In this document: positions 1 to 9,076 of the stretch, piece after piece
How positions within the stretch are numbered: the stretch's first letter is position 1
How the letters are laid out: each line of letters starts with the position of its first letter
Notes under the pieces: generated by a model
The model's database searches: none
What the model was told of the DNA's origin: nothing
The model's input: only the letters and a program-made list of their open reading frames with translations
Program-made: the position numbers and the translations under genes
Assembly (NCBI GenBank): GCA_021014945.1
Contig: MU266780.1
Span: 1 to 14,704 of the forward strand
DNA from: Leucogyrophana mollusca
Taxonomy: Eukaryota; Basidiomycota; Agaricomycetes; Boletales
Direction of reading: 5' to 3'
DNA length: 14,704 nucleotides

Positions 1-145
1 TGACCGAGGGGAATGTTCCTTCACAATATCGTTGTGCGTCAGCACGCTGTACACGGGACCGCACTCGTCACTTACTGTTGAGACACCTCTAAAGGATGGT
101 CATTGACTTCTACCCACTGATCAAGTTCCCCGACGGGGAGGGGAT

Positions 146-195
146 ATATGCGCAAGTCGTCGGGAAGACTAATAGATGTGGGTCAAGACCGTCAT
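146..195 (+). repeat. Short relic related to the right-hand repeat family
   Basis: Positions 146-159 (ATATGCGCAAGTCG) are identical to 10042-10055 at the left edge of repeat copy 2. The match decays but continues for about 35 bases through a shared GGGAAG-like block, TAGAT, GTGG and TCAAGA. By eye it is about three quarters identical with small gaps. This suggests the repeat family is dispersed as well as tandem. The match is short, so chance cannot be excluded without an alignment score. Confidence 0.4.
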
Positions 196-880
196 CAGAG
201 GCATAAATTGAAGAAGCACATACCTCATGGTATATTTATGTGTTAACGGTGAGATTCCTGAGGGGTGATTGCTGGTATGGATATTCCCGAGCAACGTTGG
301 GTATACGTATTGTGTCTGGATGCTGACAGCGAGAAAAGAAAGCACACCAGTGGGAGCGGTGGTGGGCATTCATGCGATAGGCCTTGACTTTATAGTTGCC
401 TGCGGCCAACATCAAACGATGGAATAGAATGCCGACTTAGATTCCCAAGACATCATGTACTAAACCTTCCTCTTTTCATTGGCCATGAGTCGGCCTCGTT
501 AGAAGTATCATACCCTCGGCCGGGCCATTCACACAGTAATGATACAAACCCTTGTAAAGGAAGATCCCGAAGTGCCCCAGGGGATGTCCACCCGATCGCC
601 GCTCGCTCTGGCTCTCTCATGGCCTTGGAGCCAGTTTCTTGTGCAATGTGATCGGGTAATTCTAAGCAAGGAAATCAGGAAGCGGGTAATACTTACATCA
701 GGAGACATGTGGCCGGAGACACTCGAAGTCAGCGACTAAAGATCCGCTCTGCACCTTTTTTTGAAACTCCGCGGCACAACCACCTGGGTCCGAGAATAGT
801 CGCGGAGTTCAAACACTTATCCAAGAAGAAACATAGGCTCGTTTTCAATTTCATATCACCCATACATAGAGTGTACCCCC

Positions 881-942
881 GGTCAACGCCCTGCGCTGTT
901 GACCGCGCTGTTGACCTCCGCTTAAGCCTAGCCGGGGTCAAC
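881..942. promoter_or_regulatory. Cluster of four GGTCAAC/GTTGACC motifs
   Basis: GGTCAAC occurs at 881-887 and 936-942, and its reverse complement GTTGACC at 898-904 and 910-916. The two middle copies are part of a perfect 12-bp tandem repeat (GCGCTGTTGACC twice, 893-916). Four copies of a 7-mer in 62 bp, in both orientations, look like a binding-site cluster. It lies upstream of the RNR2 fragment, so it may be a relic of that gene's promoter. The factor is unknown; the TTGAC core resembles a W-box, but no assignment is made. Confidence 0.4.
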
Positions 943-1033
943 GCTGCAATACACCACCCGTTGCCAGCGCCCAGGCCACGCTAGCGCTGCGGCCCCGGAG
1001 GGAATTCCTCGATGCGGCCAAGCCCCGGACGCA

Positions 1034-1898
1034 ATGGGGGGAATTTCCCGAGGAGGCGGTGCGACCTCGGAGAACCCCGGTCGACCCCTTCCCCATCTCC
1101 TCCCACCCACCCAGCCGCCGCCCCTCGAGGCCTCGACCCAGCCCCACGGCCAGCGCCCCGCGGTCCTTTCGCGCGGAGAGGGGGGCGCGAAGAACGCGAG
1201 GAAAGCGCGAAAGGTGAGTGCTTTGCGATATCACCCCGACGCGTCTCATTTTCAGCGCGTTTTCATTAGGCGGCTGCTGCTATTGCCGCGTTTTCTATCA
1301 CTACTCCAACCAAGGCTTCTAAGAAGTCGACGTCTCCCGCTCTCATCGACGACAAGCGTCGCTCAGCGTCACCCGACTCCCTTGATGACGAGGAGTCACA
1401 AGAGTCCGAAGAACCTCGAGAGGAGCTTGAGGCATTGCGCAAAAAGTTTGTGGGCGGGGTGGATCTGCCTGAAGGTGAGTCCAACGTTGTTCGAGGATGC
1501 ACATTTTCTCATCAGCATCCCCAGGCGGGGAGCCTCTTCTGAAGGGGTCCAAGCGTCGCTTCGTCCTTTTCCCAATCCAACATCACGAGGTCAGTGTCAG
1601 CGGCTGGTCATGTATCTGGTATTAAGTATATTGCCACCAGATACGGCAAGCGTACAAGAACGCCAAGGCGTCTTTCTGGACCGCTGAGGAGATGGACCTC
1701 TCGAAAGACATCCACGACTGGACTAACTGCACGAACGACGACGAACGGTACTTCGTCTCTCACGTCCTCGCCTTCTTCGCTGCCTCGGACGCTACTGTCA
1801 ACGAGAACCTGGTCGAGCGTTTCTCGAACGAGGTTCAGGCCGCAGAGGCTCGCTGCTTCTGTGGCTTCTGGATTACGGTGGGGAATTGTCACCGCTGA
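1034..1898 (+). pseudogene. RNR2: Ribonucleotide reductase small subunit (R2), 5' fragment
   Basis: This is a fragment of the small (R2) subunit of class I ribonucleotide reductase, which holds the diiron/tyrosyl-radical cofactor for dNTP synthesis. Exons: 1034-1213 (this exon and its start are uncertain), 1270-1474, 1525-1589, 1641-1898; introns are 56, 50 and 51 nt and phases agree. Recognisable blocks are EPLLK..KRRFVLFPIQHHE, a [21 protein letters not shown] stretch (split by a residue or two from the first), [18 protein letters not shown], and [18 protein letters not shown]. The first metal ligand (Asp of AASD) is present. The next ligand, Glu of the family's ENIH motif, reads Gly (GNCH), and a stop at 1896-1898 comes before the radical Tyr. 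Only about 235 codons remain of roughly 400, and no R2 C-terminal half was seen in the window. Other family-invariant positions have changed (IWQ to IRQ, CFYGFQ to CFCGFW). Retained introns point to DNA-level duplication rather than a retrocopy. An intact paralogue elsewhere in the genome is expected. Confidence 0.85.
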
Positions 1899-2764
1899 CG
1901 ACAGCGTTGGCTCGCGGGGGCGTTGTTGGAGCGAAACAGCCAGATGCTGAGCCACAAGGGTGCGTACTCGCTGAGTCGGCGCGTACCCCGTCGCGGGGCG
2001 GCGCAACCACATAGGTGAGCCCCCTGCGCCTCTGGTGGCCCCCCCCCCCCCTGATGACCGAATTTTGCAGCGGCTCCTAAAGCCGGTTTGCGGGGGTGGG
2101 CGCCTGCCCCTTCTAGCGCGAGGGGGAACGCAAACGGTGAGCGAATGGCAGTCGCATGTGTCCCGATCCTCCCTCGCGAGGAAAGTTCGGGCGAGCGCCG
2201 TTCGAGCAGAACGGAAGGACAGGGGCAGTGGCCCTTGGCTCACTGTCCACGAAATTCCCGATTGGCACATACCGGACAATCAAGCCGCGTCTGTTTGTGA
2301 GGCGCTGTAGTACACACGGTAGACAGTTTCGTCCTGTGAGATTACCCACCGCCGTAACTCATGCGTTCCACCGACGCTAACGGTTAAAAAAATTCAGATC
2401 AGCCTGCCGGCTGTATTGCAATCTTTGGGACAGAGGCGGGACCGAGTACGTTTGTATAGATTCGCTTCGGTGCGTACTCTTCAATCTTCACTACCTTCAC
2501 TATTTTCACGGTTCTTTTGCTTACGTGTCATGTCACAGGCGTCGTGGGCCCTTATTCTGGCCCGTGCACTTGAATAATCAGCACAGCCTTTGCAATTCAC
2601 TGTCAGGCCTCGACACCGACAGCGAAATTTCGGCGAGCGGTGTTTAACGAAGGTGTGTTCGATCCGTTTGTTGTTGTTCGGGTCCAGGGACACTTAAATG
2701 CTGCCTTGCAGCAGCCGTTGCCTCTCAGAGACCTCAGCTACCTCCCTCGTATCGACACTTCAGC
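1899..2764. other. Non-coding gap with probable promoter of the recombinase gene
   Basis: No protein-like frame was found. GC-rich sequence with a C13 run (2039-2051) gives way after about 2380 to AT-richer DNA. A pyrimidine-rich tract around 2480-2520 and the A at -3 before the ATG at 2765 are typical of a fungal core promoter and start context. GTGAGC-like donors occur near 2014 and 2137, but no coding exon could be assembled between them. The left end of the putative Crypton element should lie here. An 11-bp direct repeat GGTGCGTACTC occurs at 1959-1969 and 2469-2479. Confidence 0.5.
2039..2051. repeat. Homopolymer run of 13 C
   Basis: Thirteen consecutive C residues, flanked by GGTGG on the left and TGATGACC on the right. 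It lies outside any recognised gene. Such runs are unstable in replication and in sequencing, so the exact length is uncertain. Confidence 0.8.
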
Positions 2765-5669
2765 ATGTCACCAGACACGGCTCGACTGAAGCGGCAGCGG
2801 CTCAGTGATGGGAGCGCGGTGACGTCTGCTGTCCCTCGTTCCAGCTACGTTGCAACAGGGCGGGATACTCCTGTCGTAGATCTCGAGTCGCCGCGTATGG
2901 TGCACTCCCTCCAGGCGCTCGACTCTGATGCCCATAATGTACGACTGCGGATAGCTGCCGATGAGCAAGCGGACAAGCAGACGGGGAGCTCGTATGCTCG
3001 CCATCTTCGGAACTACGTGACGTGGTTCAGTGAAGACCAATCTCGAGTCACCGCTGGTGACCTGACCAGGGTACCCATCCCCGCCTTCCCGATCACACCC
3101 GCGAAAGTTGTGATGTTTTTAAACTACGAGACGACACGCGAAAAGGTGAGTTGGGTTTCTTTTTGTCCCACACTTGTCTCATTTGTTTGGTGAGCAGCGT
3201 AAACGCGGGAGCAAGACGGAAACGATTGTATCGTCTACGGTGGGCAAGTCACAGGTAGCACAAGTGATCAGTGCGCTCGAGAACCACCGCCTCCTCAACC
3301 AACATCTGTACAAGGGTGACCGTGATGCCAACACGAAGCTTCGTGACGACGTTCGCATCCGGACGATCGAGTCAGCTGCGAAGCACAATGAGCCGAAGCG
3401 GGTCGAGTCTGCACAGAAGCTGAAAGCTGCAGGCAGCTCTGCAGGTTCGTGCATCACCTCGCCGTGACCTTGTAGTTCCGGGCCTGACCCCTCTCCGCAG
3501 ACACATACACGAAGGCGGAGCTCAGCAGATGCTCCCTCTGGTGCCTGACCAACTTTTCCGGCACCCACCATATCGTCATCGGCCTTCGAGACCGTGCCAT
3601 GTTGCTCATGTCCACAGCAACTGCGTTTCGTGGCGAAAGCTGCCGGATGCTTCAATGGTCAGACCTATTCATGATCCAGGTCCCTCTTGATGCTCTAATG
3701 GGGAAAGAGGTGACGGTGAGCCAGCTCTTGCCTCTGCTGAGCCTCGCTGATCACATGGGCATTGACAGGTGTTCGGAGCACTGGCAGACAATGCAAAGCA
3801 CAACCAGAATGGCCGTGTGGACGAGCACGGAGTCCTCAGACATCGTGAAGTCGAGCTCTGCCCAGTCGGGGCAACTGCCTTGTATTTGTTTAGCTACTGG
3901 CACATCCTTGATCTGCCAGTGCCTAATTTTGAACCCGACTTCTCCCGTCCTGGGTACGGCGAGTATGGGTATCGAGAGTGGTATAACCACTACCTTTTTT
4001 GGTCGAAATCGGTACTTCAGCAGATGTCATACGAGAGTGGGTGGCTGTCTGTCTTCCCGTCGTGCCCTCATGTTGCTGACCACGTCGTTACCAGCCCACC
4101 GTGATCGGTTCAACCTGATGCACAAGAAAAACGACATATTCATCTCGAAGTCTACCCATGGTGCTCGGCACTTTGCTGCACGGTCTGCTCGAGCGCACGG
4201 CAGCAGCTCGGACGGAGTAAAAGCCCTCGGTGGATGGAATGAGCAAAATGGCTCATTCACGCCGGTTTACGACAGAAATTTCCCGATTGACGCACTTCTC
4301 GGTGCCGCGATGTTCAATGGCCGCCGACCTGAACAGTACCACTTGCCGCGGGACAGTCTCGGTATGTTTCCGTGAACTTCCTTGTTGCGCGAAAGCTGAA
4401 ACGAGCCCTTCAAGAGCCACCGACGGAACTCCTCGCATCCATCTTTCCCTGGGTGGAGACTGAGCAAGCAAAATTGCTGGCTCGCCAGCAACAAGGCAGG
4501 ATCCACCAGGACACTGCTCTCGTGTCCTTCCTGAATGTCCTTCTCTGGCTCCGTCTCGTGATCCTTCAGGATGCCGCTGTGCTCTACTCGAAGTACCCTT
4601 CCCTCTCGTTCTTTCAGTTTGCACCTTTCAGCACAGCCGCTTTTCGCACCTTCGCCTCCACATCTGCTGCCGCCGTGGGCCGTGCTGAGGAGGCGGCACG
4701 AGTGCAGCTTCAGAACCTACCGGAAACCTGCATCGCAACCATGCAGGGGCTTGTGACCAGTGTCTCGCTGGAGCAGGAAAAGCAGAGAGCCGAAAACGAG
4801 GCTCACTGGGCCGATGTGAAGGCCCACATGCGACGAATGGAAGATATGTTCGAAGCAACAGTCCCAAAGAGACCACGCCGCTCCAAGGCTAAGAGTAAGC
4901 ATACACCTCGTAGTGTTTGCATAAAGACGCTCCTGGCTTACGCTAAATCACAGCCGCTGTCTGCCAGCCCCCACCTTCGCTCCCTGTATCCGTGGATCAA
5001 CCACTAATTCCTACATACTCGCTCCCAATGCACCCCCCTCCTGCCCTGCCACTGTCCTCAGTTCCATGCATTACCGTCAATATCATGTCGCCACAGCTGC
5101 CTGGTGGCATCGTGACCGCTTCGGCTGTAATCGCACCTGCCAGCATTGACCTGAACTCTGGTGGCCCGTCGCCTGGGGCTCTGGCGACCCGCTCACCCCT
5201 ACCGGTGCCAGCTCTGGTGAATAGCCTGGTATCCCCCACGGCGGATGCCCAGAACAGCCACTGGACCACACTTGTGTCTAAATTTGGCGACTCGAAGCTT
5301 CGTTGCCATCAGTGGGAGTGGAAAGATGGACGCTGGATTCCGTACTACCAATTCCAGAAGCTGTCGGGAATCCCAGATATCTGGACAGAATGGGCCAGCG
5401 GCCTCAATGGCCATCTCTCCGTTCGTGAGCTGCGAGAGGAGTGGGGGGCAAAATGGATGCGAACTCGGTCCCTCACGACAGAGTTCGGGCGGCGGCATCG
5501 GGTGGTGAGGCTGATCACCACACTCTGCAACAAGCCACGGTGGACGGTTGACCTCACCCACCGGTATCTCGCCGAGAGATACAGGGGGTTCACAGCCCGA
5601 GCTGTATGTGACCACCTCGTGAAGGGTAACTATGAGGCGGCTGTCATCGCCGCTGATAATTTCCCTTAG
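2765..5669 (+). CDS. Crypton-type tyrosine recombinase with Ndc10-like and GCR1_C domains
   Basis: Exons: 2765-3145, 3198-3444, 3501-3715, 3769-4036, 4095-4361, 4415-4894 and 4954-5669, with six introns of 52-59 nt. Frame is open throughout, giving about 857 aa; using the acceptor at 4405 instead of 4414 adds three residues. Residues 70-210 form a helical, core-binding-like region. The catalytic domain follows: R253 in FRGESCRMLQWSDLF, H392-x-x-R395 in THGARHF, W418 in LGGW, and Y429 in PVYDRNFP as probable nucleophile. An Ndc10-like segment (about 460-535, FPWVE... then VILQDAAVLYSK) comes next, then a charged, coiled-coil-like stretch (about 545-605) and a basic PKRPRRSKAK motif (610-619). 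A Pro/Ser-rich linker leads to a GCR1_C-like DNA-binding domain (about 739-812, PDIWTEWASGLNGHLSVREL then WGAKW and GRRHRVVRLI). Known Cryptons use such an enzyme to excise and integrate a circular intermediate. No disabling change was seen. A domesticated recombinase-derived regulator is the alternative. Confidence 0.85.
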
Positions 5670-5824
5670 ACAAATTTTGACGTACCTTACCACTTTTGCG
5701 TGGACGGTTCTTTCATGCTGATGGTGATAAAACTACTATAGTACAGTTACAAGGCTAGTAATACATTCGAGGGCTCGTCATTGCTACTGACAAGTCTGAC
5801 TCACAAACGGAATACCACCCGGCT
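5670..5824. other. Convergent intergenic spacer, two 3' ends
   Basis: Only 155 nt separate the stop of the recombinase gene (5667-5669) from the stop of the opposing gene (5825-5827). AT-richer sequence around 5725-5765 could serve 3'-end formation on both strands, but no canonical AATAAA was seen. With such a short spacer the two 3' UTRs probably overlap, which could produce antisense RNA. Confidence 0.5.
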
Positions 5825-7595
5825 CTACTCCGCATCTTGCTGAGCCTTTAGGAAGGCGAGGAGAGACCCCGATCCCTCCCGCTTCCCTTCACTAACCTTG
5901 ACCCTATCGACAACCGCCGGCCTTTCGTCTGTCCCGCCCTCACCAAAGCGTTCCAAGAGCCGAACGGCCTTTTCTGCATCAGCCATCCATGTCGAACCAA
6001 CACCTAGGGCCTGTTCAATGTGCCCTTTGGTCGCATGAGTCATCTTACCGGCCTGAAAAATAGTTAGTGGGTGTGTTACCACCATGCACAGACAGCACGA
6101 ACAGTCGTCAGACATGGGGCCCGAAGAAATGCCCCGCAGAATTCCACCGCGAACCTCCACGACGCCACGATATCGGGGTTGTGCTGAGGGCGATAGCGGC
6201 CTTGCTTGAATGCCTGATAGCCGACACGCTTCGCGGCCTCACCCGATAGCCAGTCGACAATCCTTGCTGAGATCGCAAGCCGTTTGTCTCGCCTCACCTG
6301 TTTGTCGCTGTCGGTTGCTCGTGCAGACACTGCCAGCATCTTTTGTTGGTGTGACTGCAGGTCATCACCTCCGCCCCCTTGCAACCCGCTTGGCCCTGCA
6401 ACAGGTGTCGACGACGACGCACGTGAAACGTCGCGAACGGGGTCTGATGGAGACCAGCCCCGCGTACCTTGGTCATCACGAAGGGGGGTGATGCCATGCT
6501 CGACCACGAGCCGGAGGGTGTTGGACATCGGGACCTGCAAGTACTGGAGGTCGGGGACTCCGTGCTCGAGTGATTCACCGGGCGCTGTCACTACGATGTC
6601 TTGGTAGTACTCTGGCTGGTCCGCATATGGATACGAGATTTTGACGGGATCTATGGACGAGGAACATCAGTTAGAGGTAAACGTGTATGGCGAGGGGGCA
6701 CCTGGACCTGCAAGGGAGGCGCCAGCCCTCCTCTGGAGCTCTTGCAGCAACTCGCAGGTGGAAGCACACCAGTGGTCGGGGGAGCACTCCTCCGAGTCGA
6801 TCACAGTGAGGGTCACCCTGAATGTTGTCTTCGCCAGCTTGTCGTCGCGGCGTAGATCGTGCAGGAGAATGCGGACTTGATTCTGTGTTGCTGAGTTCGA
6901 GATCAGCTGGGGGGGAATGAAAAACGGCTACGTACGGTGTTGGCGCGAAGCCCTTCATTTTCGAGACCTGCAGAAGTGCGAGCCGCGGGCTCAGGATCAC
7001 CGGCGCCGCTGGTTGCGTCATCTTGCGGGACAGATGTCAGGCTGAACGTGAAGAAAAAGAACATGTCGACGCCGTACCTTGGATGTGGGGGCTCAGAGGC
7101 CCTGGAAGATCGCTGCTGGGCGAGTAGTCATCCGCGACGCCTTCGCGTGACTTACCGGCGGACCTGACGTTCGAAACGACCCCACCGTCGATCGCACTTG
7201 ATCGATCGTCCCCCGCGGCTGCAGGGGGTGTGCCACAGATGGCGGCGGTGCGATGCACAACGTCGGCAGGGCCTCGAGGCCTCGAGAACCCGTGAGTTGG
7301 GTTGACGAGGGCCTTGCGAAGCGTGTTCGACGCCGCCTTCTGTACGGCTTTCCGTATAGCGCCGAGCCGCGCCTCCCGTGTGCCAAACCGCCGCCTGTCG
7401 TTCATCGGCCACTTTTCAGCCTGTCGGAGGACGAGCTCCACGAGCTCTCCCCGCGCCGTGGTCTGACTAGGTCGTCGGAGGGCCGGCTCATCAGCGGGGG
7501 GGCAGCCATGGTAAGTAAACGGCTCGAACTCACAGTTCGGCTGCCGTGTAGGGCACCTCCACGGCGCCCGATCCATCATCGCTGGTGGTCTCCAT
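5825..7595 (-). CDS. Unknown protein convergent with the recombinase
   Basis: I do not recognise this protein. Seven exons join into one open frame of about 479 aa: 7595-7534, 7466-7156, 7101-7078, 7021-6936, 6882-6702, 6650-6103 and 6052-5825. Introns are 67, 54, 56, 53, 51 and 50 nt; all begin GT and end AG and every phase agrees. The start (METTSDDGSG) has A at -3 and G at +4, with an in-frame stop nine codons upstream. Visible parts are: a charged helical region (20-75, with RGELVELVLRQAEKW and RKAVQKAASNTLRKAL); a Ser/Ala/Gly-rich linker (95-155); a compact region (162-280) with NQVRILLHDLRRDD, three Cys and one His near 193-204, and DQPEYYQDIVV; a disordered Ser/Gly stretch (290-320); a basic helical region (335-372, with KQVRRDKRLAISARIVDWL); and a charged C-terminus. 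No signal peptide or membrane segment is evident. The 24-nt exon 3 and the donor at 6701 are the least certain parts. It may be an accessory factor of the element or an unrelated neighbour. Confidence 0.7.
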
Positions 7596-9076
7596 ACTCG
7601 CCTCGTGCGTTATTGGTGTTCAGCGAGCCGCTCGTGGTGTTTTGCGTCGAGTTCTGGAGTTGGTGGGATGGTGGTGGGTGGGGTGAAGGACCAGGCTCGG
7701 GATCCTGAGTCTCGAGGTTTCCGCGCTCTTCGCATTTTGTTCGCGGCGCCCGATCGCGGTCTGTACGTCCGAGATGTATTCCACCCAGGATCGTAGTCAA
7801 CAGGGATGTACTCGGTGGGGTTCACCAGGTTCAGCACCTGTTGGCTTGGGTGAGTTTGGTGGCGTTGCCAAATCGGGACGCCAAACAAACACTCAACGCG
7901 GCGTACACCAAGACGCTGGGACATACATACACTGGCCACAAAAACCGACCCTTCAAGGCTATAAATTACACATGAAGTACACAAAATTAACACCGTACAA
8001 GGGAAACAAAACAAAACAGTTACAAAAAACACTTTTTCTCACTTCAGCTGCCCCGGAGGAGGCTCATTTATGGTGCCCAAGATCACATTTTTTGGGCGAT
8101 CATAGCACCGCCTTTGCGAGTTCACGACAATGCCGGGAACTTGGTGAGTGCCACTACAGCTGTTTGTCTTGGAATAAAACACGTTGGTGTTCATGTGGGA
8201 GTCCTGGGTTACCTGGGGCGATGTTATATTATATTCATCACTGAGAATAAGTCGAAGACGTACAACTAGTGCAGACAATGGGATCGGGTTGGCAAGCCCA
8301 CCAGCTGAGGCGAACCAAAGTGGTGCGACGGTGCAGAATGGACCTTACTGAGGCTGAGGGACGCAAAATAGAAGGACAGGTGGTCAGTAGCACCTTCGGA
8401 TGGCATGATGGAGTCCCGCTAGTTGTCTCATTGAGGGTGTTAATAAACTTCCGGGTATGGCGGGGCTTGACCAGTTTGGATCTGTGCTAACGAGACAGCC
8501 TGCATGCGACATCGGGGGTGACGTTGAGAACCTTGCCCCTTGTGATCTCGGCGGTCAATCTGCTCAGTTTAAATAATGAGTTCCGAATTTGAAGCAATCT
8601 CCTCTTATGGTAGTCTCTTCTTATTGTCTCAAACCACCCGCAGTAGCTGGTGGCACCGTGGAGCCGACCTATGGGAAAGAAGATTGGGTGTCAGATGAGA
8701 TCAGATGTCACTGATCAGCGTCTGAGCGGAAGCCCCCACCATTCAAGTTTGCTAGGCAGTGTCTCATTGGTGCAACCCAGTCATGTCCAACAATCGCCGA
8801 TGCGCCATGCAGACCAACCTGTATAAATCCCGCCAACAAAGTGGTGCATGTACCCCCAAACCTGGAAACGTCACGTCAGTTCCGCTGCAGGACGGTGCTC
8901 CCCAAACCACTACACAACCTCGATGCCAGACGTTTTAGGAAGCGTTGTCAAAAATCCGGACGCACCCGCCTTCTTCCACTTCCCAGAACGGAGTGCACCC
9001 CCGATTTCTTCTCTGAATCCGAAAAATGTCTGGCCATATCGCTATCTTTGTGGCCTCGAGGCGCGGGCGGATAAGT
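7596..9076. other. Gene-poor stretch right of the unknown gene
   Basis: No gene can be supported. The first part (7596-7922) should hold the 5' flank of the minus-strand gene. On the minus strand it has some protein-like text (VNPTEYIPVDYDPGW near 7840-7785, and VEYISDVQTAIGRREQN in another frame just after), which could be an upstream exon or coding relic with a frameshift, but no clean splice model was found. From about 7930 to 8040 the sequence is AT- and A-rich. From 8040 to 9076 only short frames without domain character were seen. TATAAAT occurs at 7961-7967 and 8822-8828 without an attached gene. The right end of the Crypton-like element probably falls in the left part of this stretch. 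Confidence 0.45.

Larger units (their letters stand above)
1..1033. other. Non-coding stretch at left edge, no gene recognised
   Basis: Both strands were read and no frame gives protein-like sequence beyond about 100 codons; the short open frames have no domain character and no sensible splice partners. Two things stand out. One is a relic of the repeat family of the right half, at 146-195. The other is a cluster of GGTCAAC motifs at 881-942, roughly 100-150 bp upstream of the RNR2 fragment. An inverted CCAAT (ATTGG) lies at 479-483. The last 100 bp become markedly GC-rich as the RNR2 fragment is approached. Confidence 0.6.
2765..7595. mobile_element. Putative two-gene Crypton-like element (minimum extent)
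   Basis: The span covers the two complete convergent genes: a Crypton-type tyrosine recombinase (plus) and an unknown protein (minus). True ends are not defined. Cryptons insert by site-specific recombination and leave no terminal inverted repeats or normal target-site duplications, so borders cannot be read from one sequence. They probably lie in 1899-2764 and 7596-8500. The flanks fit an accessory region: a truncated RNR2 fragment on the left and decayed repeats on the right. That the recombinase is Crypton-like is well supported. That the second gene belongs to the same element is inferred from its closeness, its convergent orientation and its similar intron style. Confidence 0.55.

Noticed and set aside
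1608..2279. 223-codon minus-strand open frame
   Set aside because: Antisense to the RNR2 fragment and running into non-coding sequence; no recognisable motif.
2765..5669. Starship captain (DUF3435-type) identity for the recombinase
   Set aside because: The C-terminal GCR1_C-like and Ndc10-like segments and the LGGW...Y arrangement fit Cryptons, and the organism looks basidiomycete, whereas Starships are known from Pezizomycotina.
8072..8109. Imperfect hairpin (GGTGCCCAA ... TTGGGC ... CACC)
   Set aside because: Arms are interrupted by an eight-base insertion; no linked gene or terminator context.
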